NCBI RefSeq assembly: GCF_002250655.1
Contig: NZ_NOZR01000025.1
Coordinates: forward strand, 32,102 to 96,101
Length of the DNA: 64,000 nt
Direction of reading: 5' to 3'
Source: Mycolicibacterium sphagni
Lineage (GTDB): Bacteria; Actinomycetota; Actinomycetes; Mycobacteriales; Mycobacteriaceae
The position numbers were made by a program, and so were the translations under genes. Below the pieces are notes generated by a model, which saw only the letters and a list, made by a program, of their open reading frames with translations, had not been told where the DNA came from and did not search any database. Every line of letters begins with the position of its first letter. The first letter of the stretch is position 1. Below are positions 27,826 to 35,760 of this stretch, in pieces.

Positions 27826-29033
27826 AGCACCCCCTGAGATTCGAGGTCGGCGATCTGTTCGACGGGCAGGCCCAGCAGGTCGACGTAGATCTCGGCGTTG
27901 TGCTGCCCGGGGCGCGAGGAACCCGCCGACCGGATGGTTCCCGGCGACTCGGACAGCACCGGAACCACGCCCGGCCCCTTGACATTACGGCCGATCCGCT
28001 CATCCCAATGATCGGCGATCATCCCGCGCGACACCAGCTGCGGGTCGGTGAACACCTCGGCGACGGTGTTGATCGGGCCGCTGATGACTCCCGCCTCGCT
28101 GAGGGTGCCGATGATGTCGGCAGGTTCCCGAACCGACGCCCAATCTCCGATGATCTTGTCGAGCTCGTCTTGATTGCGGCCGCGGGCAACGTGATTGGCG
28201 AACCGATCGTCGTCGGCGAGTTCGGGCTGACCCATCGCCGCACACAACCGGCGGAACACGGTGTCCTGATTGGCGGCGATCACCACCCAGCTGCCGTCGG
28301 CGCTGCGGTAGATGTTGGACGGGGCGATCCCGTCCAGTCTGGTGCCCGAGGGCCCGCGCACCACGCCGCCGATGTCGTAATCGGGGATCGTCGACTCCTG
28401 CACTGCCAGGCAGGATTCGGTCAGTGCGGCGTCGACGATCTGGCCCTCCCCGGTGACGGTGCGCCGGTAGAGCGCCGCCAGCGCGCCCTGCGCCGCGAAC
28501 ATGCCGGCCAGGCTGTCGCCGAGCGACAGCGCCAGCCGCGGCGGCGGCCCGCCGGGGAAACCGTTCATATGGCGCAGCCCGCTGGCGGCCTCGGCCACCG
28601 ACGCGTAGCCGGCCTTCTTGGCCTCCGGCCCGGTCTGCCCGTAGCCGGACACCCGCACCAGGATGATGCCCCGATTACGTTCCCGCAGAACGTCGTAACC
28701 CAGGCTCCACTTCTCCAACGTGCCGGGCCGGAAGTTCTCGACGATGATGTCGGAGCGCTCGACCAGATCGAGGAAGAGCTCGCGGCCGCGGGCTTCCCGC
28801 AAGTTGAGGGTGACGGCCTTCTTGTTGCGCGCATGCACGGTCCAGAAGAAGTGGTGGCCGTCGAGTTCGGCCTGGCCCCAGGTGCGCAGCGGGTCGGGGG
28901 CGCCTGGCGGTTCGATCTTGATCACCTCGGCTCCCATGTCGCCGAGCAGCCGGCCCGCGAACGGCCCCGAGATCAGGGTGCCGACCTCGATCACCCGAAT
29001 CCCGTCGAGCGGTCCCGTGGTCACGCCGGCCAC
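27822..29033 (-). CDS. Class III CoA-transferase (CaiB/BaiF family)
   Basis: A 403-residue CoA-transferase. The N-terminus GPLDGIRVIEVGTLISGPFAGRLLGDMGAEVIKIE and the later NKKAVTLNLREARGRELFLDLVERSDIIVENFRPG are textbook for the family; the nucleophilic Asp is expected in the YASVAEAASG-H region. It moves CoA between carboxylic acids. GTG at 29033 is used, with another GTG three codons later. It probably activates or relays an organic acid to the downstream HMG-CoA-lyase-like enzyme. Confidence 0.87.
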   Translation of the reverse strand: MAGVTTGPLDGIRVIEVGTLISGPFAGRLLGDMGAEVIKIEPPGAPDPLRTWGQAELDGHHFFWTVHARNKKAVTLNLREARGRELFLDLVERSDIIVENFRPGTLEKWSLGYDVLRERNRGIILVRVSGYGQTGPEAKKAGYASVAEAASGLRHMNGFPGGPPPRLALSLGDSLAGMFAAQGALAALYRRTVTGEGQIVDAALTESCLAVQESTIPDYDIGGVVRGPSGTRLDGIAPSNIYRSADGSWVVIAANQDTVFRRLCAAMGQPELADDDRFANHVARGRNQDELDKIIGDWASVREPADIIGTLSEAGVISGPINTVAEVFTDPQLVSRGMIADHWDERIGRNVKGPGVVPVLSESPGTIRSAGSSRPGQHNAEIYVDLLGLPVEQIADLESQGVL

Positions 29034-29046
29034 CTTTCCCGCGCCA

Positions 29047-30240
29047 TCAGTCCGCCTTCGCGAAGTCGTGCCGCACCAGCCAGTCGGTGACGATCCCGAT
29101 CGCTTGGCGCAGCGTCTCCCGTTGGTCGGGCCCGGAGTAGTAGTGATTCGCGCCCGGGATCTCGTACATCTCCTTGTCAGGATGCCCGATCGCTCCGAAC
29201 AGCCGCCGGGTGTGGCTGGGCGTGCAGGCGTCGTCGGCGAGATTGCCGATCACCAGCGCGGGTACCGCGATGTCCGGGCCGGCCTTCACGGCGTCACCGT
29301 TGGCGTCGTCATAGCTCCACTGTGACAGCCAGCTGCGCAGGGTGCAGAACCGCGCCAGCCCGACCGGGCTCATGTTGACCACCTCGGGATCGCCCAGATA
29401 ACACGTACCCGGAGCGCGGTCGTTGGGGTCGACGGTCGGGTCGAGCCACCGCGGGTCGGCCATCGTGCCGTGCACGACGAAACCGAACTCTTCGAATTCC
29501 GCGCCGGGACGTCCGCTTGCTTTTATTTCGGCCAATTTTTCTTTGACCCACTTGGTGATTCGCCGGTTACGTGCGATCTGTGCGTCGTGATAGCGCGCCA
29601 AGAACTCCGGGGTATAGGGCGGCTGGTTGGGATTGTCCTTGTTGTAGAGGTCCAGTTCGGGATCCCGTTTGGACGGGTCGTTCTCGTCCAGGATCGAGGC
29701 GTCCATCCACTCGGTCATGGTGCCGTGCCTGCTGATGTGTGCGGCCAGCAGCATGATGCCGTCGGCCGGGATCAGGCCGAGTTTGGTCAGATCCGGGCCG
29801 TCTCCCGACGGGCTGGCCGTGACCGTCGGGTTCTGGGCCTGCTGCTGATAGAACACCGACAGCGAGCCGCCGCCGCTCCAGCCGGCCAGCACGACCTTGG
29901 AGTAGCCCAACCGGTTCTTGGCGTCCTTGATGCATTCGCCGAGATCCTCGACCACCTTTTCCATCAGCAGCGCCGAGTCGGTGCCGCGGAACCGGCTGTT
30001 GCAGTAGATGACGTGATGGCCGGCCCGCGCCAGGGCGTTGATCATCGGCAGGTAGGCGCCGCCGCCGATTGGGTGCATGAACACCAGCACGGTATCGGAC
30101 GGGGTCGTCGGCTTGAGCAGGTAGCTCTCGAGCACCACCAGCTCCGCGACGCCGCCGTAAACATCGCGGACAGCCGAATTATTTTGGTAGGCAACCAGAT
30201 ACGGGATCCGCTCGTAGGCGCGCTTGACCGGAGTGGACAT
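29047..30240 (-). CDS. Alpha/beta hydrolase, PHB-depolymerase-like
   Basis: A 397-residue alpha/beta-hydrolase. The nucleophile elbow is LAGWSGGGSL, with Ser in GWSGG. A preceding FMHPIGGGAYLPMINAL strand-loop forms the oxyanion region. The C-terminal IPALVIGNLADDACTPSH and PGANHYYSGP segments hold the likely Asp and His. No signal peptide is seen, so it is cytosolic. It overlaps the dioxygenase-like gene by one base, so it may hydrolyse a ring-cleavage product or an ester that feeds the pathway. The substrate is unknown. Confidence 0.75.
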   Translation of the reverse strand: MSTPVKRAYERIPYLVAYQNNSAVRDVYGGVAELVVLESYLLKPTTPSDTVLVFMHPIGGGAYLPMINALARAGHHVIYCNSRFRGTDSALLMEKVVEDLGECIKDAKNRLGYSKVVLAGWSGGGSLSVFYQQQAQNPTVTASPSGDGPDLTKLGLIPADGIMLLAAHISRHGTMTEWMDASILDENDPSKRDPELDLYNKDNPNQPPYTPEFLARYHDAQIARNRRITKWVKEKLAEIKASGRPGAEFEEFGFVVHGTMADPRWLDPTVDPNDRAPGTCYLGDPEVVNMSPVGLARFCTLRSWLSQWSYDDANGDAVKAGPDIAVPALVIGNLADDACTPSHTRRLFGAIGHPDKEMYEIPGANHYYSGPDQRETLRQAIGIVTDWLVRHDFAKAD

Positions 30241-31355
30241 CAGTGTTGCCCCAGATCGTTGGCCAGGACTTCCGGTGATGGAACCAGTCGCTTGCGGGTG
30301 TCGATGGCGATGACTTTCCAATCCACTCTGGTGAAGTCGTCGAATTTTCGCCTGGCTCGTTCGCGGGCCTTCTCCGGGGCGCCGTGGTGCACCCCCTGCG
30401 GCGCGTGGCTGATCAGGCCCGGCGGCATCGGGATGCCGTAGAGCGAGCCACCGTGAAAGAACGCGATCTCGTCGAAGTCGACGTTGCGGTGATACCAGGG
30501 GGTGCGCTCGGTGCCGGGCACGGATTCGGCGGGCTTGGGCAGGAAGTTGCACACGTAGACGCCCGTCGCCTCCATGAACAGGTGAACCATCGGCGGCAAG
30601 TGCACGCTGTCGGAGGTGATCACGTTGTAGTCGTCGAGGTTGAAGGTGAAGGCGTAGTTGTCGCCGCGCCAGCCCTCGACGTCGATCGGATTGTGCGGAT
30701 AGATCAGCGTCGTCGTCTCGAGGCCGTCGATCGGCCGGTGGTACAGCCGCACCTCATACTCACCGTTGCTGTGCGGACCGTCGCCGTCGGCGATGGGCTC
30801 GGGATCGGGGACGACGGCCTGCGACGGGTCGAACGGCCAGTGCCTGCCGAGCGGCCCGGCCGGAGGCACCCGGAACTCGTCGGTGGCCTCGATGATGAGC
30901 CAGGTGCTTTCCGATTCGGGAAGTTGGCGCCAGGTGCAGGCCTTCGGCACGTAGATCCAGTCGCCGGCGCGGTAGGAGAGTGGGCCGAACTCGCTCTCCA
31001 GGCGGCCGGCGCCCTGGTGGACGAAGCAGAGCAGATCGCCGTCGACATAGCGGACATAGAACGGCATAGCCGCCTCCCGCCTGCTCAGCGAGATGCGGCA
31101 GTCGGAGTTCGAGAACAGAAGCAGGGGAGCGCCGGCGGGATCGGTGAGATCGCCCGGTTTGAGCTCACTGGAGAGCACATCGATCGGTCGCAACGGCCCG
31201 CTGGCGCGAAATGTGGTGGGATCGTTGCGCCGATAGATATTGGCAGTACGGCCGGTGAATCCACCGCGGCCCAATTCGTCGTCCTTGAGACCGTCGAGGT
31301 CCGCGTGCAGCCGCCGTGGGGTCGTGCCTTTGCGCAGGTGGGTGAAGGATTCCAT
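30240..31355 (-). CDS. Homogentisate 1,2-dioxygenase-like cupin dioxygenase
   Basis: A 371-residue protein related to homogentisate 1,2-dioxygenase, which opens the aromatic ring of homogentisate with Fe(II) and O2. It is shorter than the usual 430-450 residues. PWYHRN places the first iron His at 289. The acidic ligand is expected six residues later, where Asp 295 stands, with Glu 296 beside it; the canonical enzyme has HRNCMSE with Glu at +6. Candidate second histidines are H317 and H323/H324 in SHAPQGVHHGAP. No maleylacetoacetate isomerase or fumarylacetoacetase gene is nearby, so the true substrate may differ. It is first gene of its operon. Confidence 0.75.
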   Translation of the reverse strand: MESFTHLRKGTTPRRLHADLDGLKDDELGRGGFTGRTANIYRRNDPTTFRASGPLRPIDVLSSELKPGDLTDPAGAPLLLFSNSDCRISLSRREAAMPFYVRYVDGDLLCFVHQGAGRLESEFGPLSYRAGDWIYVPKACTWRQLPESESTWLIIEATDEFRVPPAGPLGRHWPFDPSQAVVPDPEPIADGDGPHSNGEYEVRLYHRPIDGLETTTLIYPHNPIDVEGWRGDNYAFTFNLDDYNVITSDSVHLPPMVHLFMEATGVYVCNFLPKPAESVPGTERTPWYHRNVDFDEIAFFHGGSLYGIPMPPGLISHAPQGVHHGAPEKARERARRKFDDFTRVDWKVIAIDTRKRLVPSPEVLANDLGQH

Positions 31356-31394
31356 GAATTCTCCCGAGTTCGGCGTCGAGGTACGGGCGGGCAG

Positions 31395-31418
31395 AAAACT
31401 AAAAGTGACATTAGTTTT
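31395..31418. promoter_or_regulatory. Inverted repeat, likely operator shared by two catabolic operons (copy 2)
   Basis: Perfect half-sites AAAACTAA (31395-31402) and TTAGTTTT (31411-31418) with spacer AAGTGACA. It lies 40 bases upstream of the dioxygenase-like start and about 130 bases from the divergent antigen 85 gene. Its sequence, spacing and AT-rich flank match the element at 25440-25463. Confidence 0.65.
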
Positions 31419-31545
31419 TGTTTAGCCTGCTGACAAGGGGGGAACCTCCTGCGGGTAACGTGGCGGACTTTCACAGGTTCAAGACGACATGTTTTACTCA
31501 AGTCTGAAATCCGAGTACCGGGGTCTAAGAAAGCTGGGTGGGTTT

Positions 31546-32538
31546 GTGAAGTCCTTGTTTGACAAGGTGCGCGGATGGCCGCGCCGATTCGCGGTCGCGG
31601 CCATCGTGACGGCGGCTCTGCCGGGCCTGATCGGCCTGGTCGGCGGATCCGCAACTGCGGGCGCGTTCTCGCGCCCCGGCCTGCCCGTGGAGTATCTGAT
31701 GGTCCCGTCCCCGTCGATGGGGCATGACATCAAGGTCCAGTTCCAGAGCGGTGGCCCGAACTCTCCGGCTGTCTACCTCCTCGACGGCCTTCGCGCCCAG
31801 GATGACTTCAACGGCTGGGACATCAACACCCAGGCGTTCGAGTGGTACTACCAGTCCGGTCTCTCGATCGTGATGCCGGTCGGTGGTCAGTCCAGCTTCT
31901 ACGCGGACTGGTACTCGCCGGCCTGCGGTAAGACCGGTTGCCAGACCTACAAGTGGGAGACCTTCCTGACGCAGGAGCTGCCGTCGTGGCTGGCCGCCAA
32001 CCGTCAGGTCAAGTCCACCGGCAACGCAGCCGTGGGCCTCTCGATGGCCGGCTCGGCATCGCTGATCCTCTCGGTCTACCACCCCGAGCAGTTCGTCTAC
32101 GCGGCGTCGCTGTCGGGCTTCCTGAACCCCTCCGAGGGCTCGTGGCCGTTCCTGATCAATATCTCCATGGGTGACGCGGGTGGCTTCAAGGCCAACGACA
32201 TGTGGGGCCCGACGCAGGACCCGAACAGCGGCTGGATCCGTAACGACCCGATGGTGCAGATCCCCAAGATCGTCGCCAACGGCACCCGCATCTGGATCTA
32301 CTGCGGTAACGGCACTCCCAACGAACTGGGCCACGGTGACCTGCCGGCCACCTTCCTGGAGGGCCTGACCATTCGCACCAACATCACCTTCCGCGACAAC
32401 TACCTCGCGGCGGGCGGAAAGAACGGTGTGTTCAACTTCCCGGACAACGGCACCCACGACTGGGCCTACTGGGGTCGCGAGCTTCAGGCGATGAAGCCCG
32501 ACCTGCAGAAGACCCTGGGCGCGGTTCCGCAGTCCTAA
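31546..32538 (+). CDS. Antigen 85 family mycolyltransferase / diacylglycerol acyltransferase
   Basis: A 330-residue secreted esterase of the antigen 85 complex, which transfers mycolic acids to trehalose and arabinogalactan outside the membrane. A signal peptide ends at ATAGA, giving a mature N-terminus FSRPGLPVEY. The nucleophile is Ser 126 of the mature chain (GLSMAGS), with the His in NGTHDW. The disulfide pair ACGKTGC, typical of Ag85A/B, is present, while segments such as AASLSGFLNPSEG and FRDNY look more like Ag85C, so the paralogue is left open. GTG at 31546 is preferred over the ATG at 31489. Codon use is strongly C-ending, suggesting high expression. Confidence 0.92.
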   Translation: MKSLFDKVRGWPRRFAVAAIVTAALPGLIGLVGGSATAGAFSRPGLPVEYLMVPSPSMGHDIKVQFQSGGPNSPAVYLLDGLRAQDDFNGWDINTQAFEWYYQSGLSIVMPVGGQSSFYADWYSPACGKTGCQTYKWETFLTQELPSWLAANRQVKSTGNAAVGLSMAGSASLILSVYHPEQFVYAASLSGFLNPSEGSWPFLINISMGDAGGFKANDMWGPTQDPNSGWIRNDPMVQIPKIVANGTRIWIYCGNGTPNELGHGDLPATFLEGLTIRTNITFRDNYLAAGGKNGVFNFPDNGTHDWAYWGRELQAMKPDLQKTLGAVPQS

Positions 32539-32550
32539 CAGGTCAACGAA

Positions 32551-32589
32551 AAGCGGGCCGCCGGTCTAGTACCGGCGGCCCGCTTCGTT
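32551..32589. terminator. Strong bidirectional terminator after antigen 85
   Basis: Arms AAGCGGGCCGCCGGT (32551-32565) and ACCGGCGGCCCGCTT (32571-32585) form a perfect 15-bp stem with a 5-base loop. It starts 12 bases after the antigen 85 stop codon and lies just before the convergent reductase stop at 32599, so it can serve both genes. The A/T flanks give a short U-tract in each direction. Confidence 0.85.
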
Positions 32590-32598
32590 GTCTGGGGG

Positions 32599-33597
32599 TC
32601 AGAACCCGCCCGCGACCCGCACCACCGCGCGGCCGGAGTACTTCCCGGCCCGCACCAGGTCGATGACTGTGACGACATCCTTGACGTCGACCTCATGGGT
32701 GACGTCGCCGAGATGGCGTGGCTTCAGATCGCCGCCTAGGCGCTCCCACAGCGCGCGGCGCGGATCGATCGGCAGCTGCACCGAGTCGATGCCCAGCAGG
32801 GACACACCGCGCAAGATGAACGGCATGACGGTGGTGTTGAGGCCAGGGCCTCCGGTCAGCCCGCTGGCCGCCACGGCACCGCCGTACTTCAGCGTGCTGA
32901 TGACATCGGCCAGGGTGGCCCCGCCGACGCAATCGACCGCACCGGCCCAGCGCGTCCTGCCCAGCGGGCGCGGTTTGGCGTCGGGGTCCTCGGGCAGGCG
33001 ACCGATGACCTCGGCGGCCCCGAGTGCCTTGAGATGTTCCCGGGCTTCGGCCTTGCCGGTGGACGCGACCACTTCGTAGCCGGCGGCCGCGAGGATGTCC
33101 ACGCTGACCGAGCCGACGCCGCCCGTCGCGCCGGTCACCACGATAGGCCCATCCGCCGGCGCGATGCCGTGCGCGATCAACGCTTCGACGCTCATCGCGG
33201 CGGTGAAGCCGGCGGTTCCGATTGCGGCGCCTTCTCGCGGTGTCAGCGAGCCCAGTGCGACGACCTGTGCGGCGGGCAACCGGACGTATTCGCTGTAGCC
33301 GCCGTGATGTCCGGTCCCGATATCGTAACCGTGCGCCAAAACCTGTTGTCCGACTGTGAATTCGGGGGACTGGGAGTCCACGACCTCACCTGCCAGGTCG
33401 ATGCCGGGCACGATCGGGTACTGGCGGACCACTCCGCCGCGCGGCGTCAGCGCCAGTGCGTCCTTGTAGTTGACGCTGGAATAGGCGACCCGGATCGTGA
33501 CCTCGCCCGGCGGGAGTTCGGTCGCGTCGAGAGTCTCGATCGCAGCGGTGATCTGATCGCCGTCCTGACGGGCCAGCAGTGCTGTGAAGGAATCCAT
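32599..33597 (-). CDS. YhdH/AcuI-type quinone oxidoreductase (acrylyl-CoA reductase-like)
   Basis: A 332-residue medium-chain dehydrogenase/reductase without zinc ligands. SSVNYKDALALTPRGGVVRQYPIVPGIDLAGEV is the signature of the YhdH/YhfP/AcuI subgroup, which includes NADPH-dependent acrylyl-CoA reductase. The nucleotide-binding loop is VTGATGGVGSVSVDILAA. The start MDSFTALLAR at 33597 gives family length; the upstream frame is rejected. The physiological substrate here is unknown but may be an enoyl-CoA or quinone. Confidence 0.85.
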   Translation of the reverse strand: MDSFTALLARQDGDQITAAIETLDATELPPGEVTIRVAYSSVNYKDALALTPRGGVVRQYPIVPGIDLAGEVVDSQSPEFTVGQQVLAHGYDIGTGHHGGYSEYVRLPAAQVVALGSLTPREGAAIGTAGFTAAMSVEALIAHGIAPADGPIVVTGATGGVGSVSVDILAAAGYEVVASTGKAEAREHLKALGAAEVIGRLPEDPDAKPRPLGRTRWAGAVDCVGGATLADVISTLKYGGAVAASGLTGGPGLNTTVMPFILRGVSLLGIDSVQLPIDPRRALWERLGGDLKPRHLGDVTHEVDVKDVVTVIDLVRAGKYSGRAVVRVAGGF

Positions 33598-33697
33598 AGC
33601 CAAAGACCGTAGACCTCGCTGCCGCGCTCCCTGCGCGTCACCTACTAGGCCTATAAACCCGTTGCGTGACGAGCCAAGCCCGGGAACCATCAGTGAC

Positions 33698-34357
33698 ATG
33701 CTGATCCATCCCTGGGACGCCGCGCTGGATGCCGGCGAATGGCGGGACTGGCTGGCGACCATCGATCGGTTCGGTGTCCTCGCCGTCAACAACGTGGACC
33801 CCGCTCAGGCACCGTTGGTGTTGCCCACCCACTTCACCCTTGCCGGCGAGGAACTGCTGTTCCATCTGGCGCGGCCCAATCCGGTCTGGCCGCATCTGGA
33901 AGCCGCCGTCGAAGTGCGGCTCGCGGTGACCGGTGACTATGCCTACATTCCCTCCTATTGGCGGGCCAAGGCGGGCGGCCCGGACGAGGACGGCGTGCCG
34001 ACCAGTTACTACTCTTCTATCCAATTCGTCTGCCGTCCAACGATTGTCGACGAACCGCACGCTAAGGTCGATATCCTGAGGACCCAACTCGGCGACCTCC
34101 AGCCCGAGGGCGGCCACGCGGCCGTCAGCGTCGACGAAGATCCGTACGGCCGGATGCTGTCGGGGATCCGCGGTGTGCGACTGGCGATCGTGCGCGTCGA
34201 GGCCAAGTTCAAGTACGACGACGCCAATCCCGTCGAACACCGACAGCGTGTCGTCGGCTACCTCGAGGAGCGCGACCGTGGTCTGGACGGCGCGGCCGCC
34301 GTTCAGCAGCGGCGGCGCCTTTCGGTCATCGGCGACTGGCGCACAAACCGGCAGTAG
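33698..34357 (+). CDS. FMN-binding PaiB-like protein
   Basis: A 219-residue flavin-binding split-barrel protein of the PaiB (FMN-binding negative transcriptional regulator) family. Features are VLPTHFTLAGEELLFHLARPNP, the ARANPxW-type flavin contact of the family, and IPSYWRAKAGGPDEDGVPTSYY. In Bacillus, PaiB was named as a repressor, but the fold suggests FMN-linked activity, and its role in mycobacteria is not established. ATG at 33698 is chosen; the earlier frame start at 33584 overlaps the neighbouring promoter region. Confidence 0.8.
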   Translation: MLIHPWDAALDAGEWRDWLATIDRFGVLAVNNVDPAQAPLVLPTHFTLAGEELLFHLARPNPVWPHLEAAVEVRLAVTGDYAYIPSYWRAKAGGPDEDGVPTSYYSSIQFVCRPTIVDEPHAKVDILRTQLGDLQPEGGHAAVSVDEDPYGRMLSGIRGVRLAIVRVEAKFKYDDANPVEHRQRVVGYLEERDRGLDGAAAVQQRRRLSVIGDWRTNRQ

Positions 34358-34361
34358 AAGG

Positions 34362-34378
34362 CTCAGTCGGTGACTGAG
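34362..34378 (+). terminator. Small hairpin between convergent PaiB-like and MarR genes
   Basis: CTCAGTC, loop GGT, GACTGAG: a perfect 7-bp stem five bases after the PaiB-like stop and overlapping the last MarR codons. It could act as a weak terminator for the plus-strand gene. No U-tract follows. Confidence 0.3.
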
Positions 34379-34815
34379 TCGGCCAGGCGATGCAACATGT
34401 CGGTCATTACCAGTTGCTCCTTGCTCGACAGGATGCTGAACAGTTCCTCGGCCGCCGCGGTATAGGCGGTGGCCCACGCCTCGGCCTGGGCCCGCCCTGC
34501 CGTGGTCGTCTTCAGCAGGGTCACACGGCGATCGGAGTCATCGGGCGACCGCTCGATGAGGCCCTCGCGCACCAGCGCGTCGATCAGGGTGGAGGCGGTG
34601 CCCTGCGTGATGCCGATCGTCCGCGCCAGGTCGGTGAGTCGCACTGGGCCGCAGCGGTTGACTTCGAATAGGACCTTCGAGCGCGGGGTAGACACACCGT
34701 GGTCGCCGAGTCGCTCGTCGAGGGCTCGGACCAACGTCTTGCCGGCGCGACCGAATGCGTCGGCGAGATCGACAGCCCGCTGACGGGATTGGTTGCCATG
34801 TGCTGAGCGTGAAAT
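34363..34815 (-). CDS. MarR family transcriptional regulator, apparent ATT start
   Basis: A winged-helix MarR regulator. LTDLARTIGITQGTASTLIDALVREGLIER forms the recognition helix and DDSDRRVTLLKTT the wing. The only ordinary start in frame is TTG at 34734, which would remove the first dimerisation helix (NQSRQRAVDLADAFGRAGKT). Reading further upstream, the frame stays open to a stop just before ATT at 34815, and a GGGAGGTGA ribosome site lies 9 bases before that ATT. An ATT start therefore gives a normal 150-residue MarR. Alternatives are a frameshift joining the ATG at 34799, or the short TTG form. It is divergent from the aldo/keto reductase. Confidence 0.75.
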   Translation of the reverse strand: MSRSAHGNQSRQRAVDLADAFGRAGKTLVRALDERLGDHGVSTPRSKVLFEVNRCGPVRLTDLARTIGITQGTASTLIDALVREGLIERSPDDSDRRVTLLKTTTAGRAQAEAWATAYTAAAEELFSILSSKEQLVMTDMLHRLADSVTD

Positions 34816-34865
34816 CTGGCTTCACCTCCCTGGGTTGACATGGAGCCTATCGCGACAGGAAGATA

Positions 34866-34879
34866 GTTTGATATCGAAC
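34866..34879. promoter_or_regulatory. Near-palindrome, candidate MarR operator
   Basis: GTTTGATATCGAAC is a 14-bp palindrome with one mismatched pair of positions, centred on GATATC in the 93-base gap between the divergent MarR and aldo/keto reductase genes. MarR proteins usually bind such short AT-containing palindromes between divergent genes, so control of both genes is inferred. Confidence 0.45.
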
Positions 34880-34908
34880 AATTCGGTCTCAAAGAGAATG
34901 GATGCTCC

Positions 34909-35760
34909 ATGCAACGCTTTCCGCTCGCCGGTTACAACGTCCACCGCGTCGGATTCGGCGCCATGCAGCTTCCCGGCCCGGGCGTGTTCGGGCCGCCGCG
35001 GGATCGAGAGCAGGCACTGGCAGTGCTGCGCCGCGCTGTCGAGGCCGGTGTCGACCACATCGACACCTCACAGTTCTACGGCCCCGACGTGGCCAACGAG
35101 CTGATCCGCGAGGCACTGCACCCTTATCCCGACGACCTCGCTCTGGTCAGCAAGGTGGGCGCCCGCCGCGACGGCCAGGGAGGGTGGCTGCCGTACAACG
35201 AGCCGGATCAATTGCGTGCAGGCATCGAGGAGAACCTGCGCAGCCTGGGAGTCGACCAGCTCGCCGCGGTCAACCTGCGCGTGATGGAGTTCGAACCCGA
35301 CACGCTGTTCACCGACCAGCTCGGCGCGATGATCACCGCCCGCAACGAGGGCCTCATCGCCGGGATCGGGTTGAGCAACGTCAGCCACGAGCAACTGCTG
35401 CACGCGCTTGAGCTCACCGAGATCGTCTGTGTGCAGAACCCGTTCAATCTGGTGGATCGCGCATCGCAGCCTGTGCTCGACGAGTGCATCGCCCGCGATA
35501 TCGCGTTTGTGCCGTTCTTCCCACTCGGATCGGCCTTCCACGAGGTGAACCCGGTGCTGACCCATCACCTGATCGAGGGGGCGGCCAAGCGGCTCGGCTA
35601 TACCCCGGCGCAGATCGCGCTGGCGTGGACGCTGGGCGTCGCCAGCAATGTCCTGCTCATCCCGGGCACGTCGTCACTGGGTCACCTGGAGGAGAACCTC
35701 GCCGTCGCCGATATCGAACTCGACGAGGAGACCCAGCGGGAGCTGACCGCCGTCGCCTGA
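34909..35760 (+). CDS. Aldo/keto reductase
   Basis: A 283-residue TIM-barrel NADPH-dependent reductase. Catalytic residues are Asp 52, Tyr 57 (HIDTSQFYGPD) and Lys 82 (LVSKVGA). The fourth position, usually His, is Arg 124 in AVNLRVME, as in the pyridoxal-reductase/YdbC-like branch. The C-terminal LIPGTSSLGHLEENLAV loop binds NADPH. It is transcribed away from the MarR gene and is probably its target. It ends directly against fadE23 on the other strand. Confidence 0.87.
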   Translation: MQRFPLAGYNVHRVGFGAMQLPGPGVFGPPRDREQALAVLRRAVEAGVDHIDTSQFYGPDVANELIREALHPYPDDLALVSKVGARRDGQGGWLPYNEPDQLRAGIEENLRSLGVDQLAAVNLRVMEFEPDTLFTDQLGAMITARNEGLIAGIGLSNVSHEQLLHALELTEIVCVQNPFNLVDRASQPVLDECIARDIAFVPFFPLGSAFHEVNPVLTHHLIEGAAKRLGYTPAQIALAWTLGVASNVLLIPGTSSLGHLEENLAVADIELDEETQRELTAVA

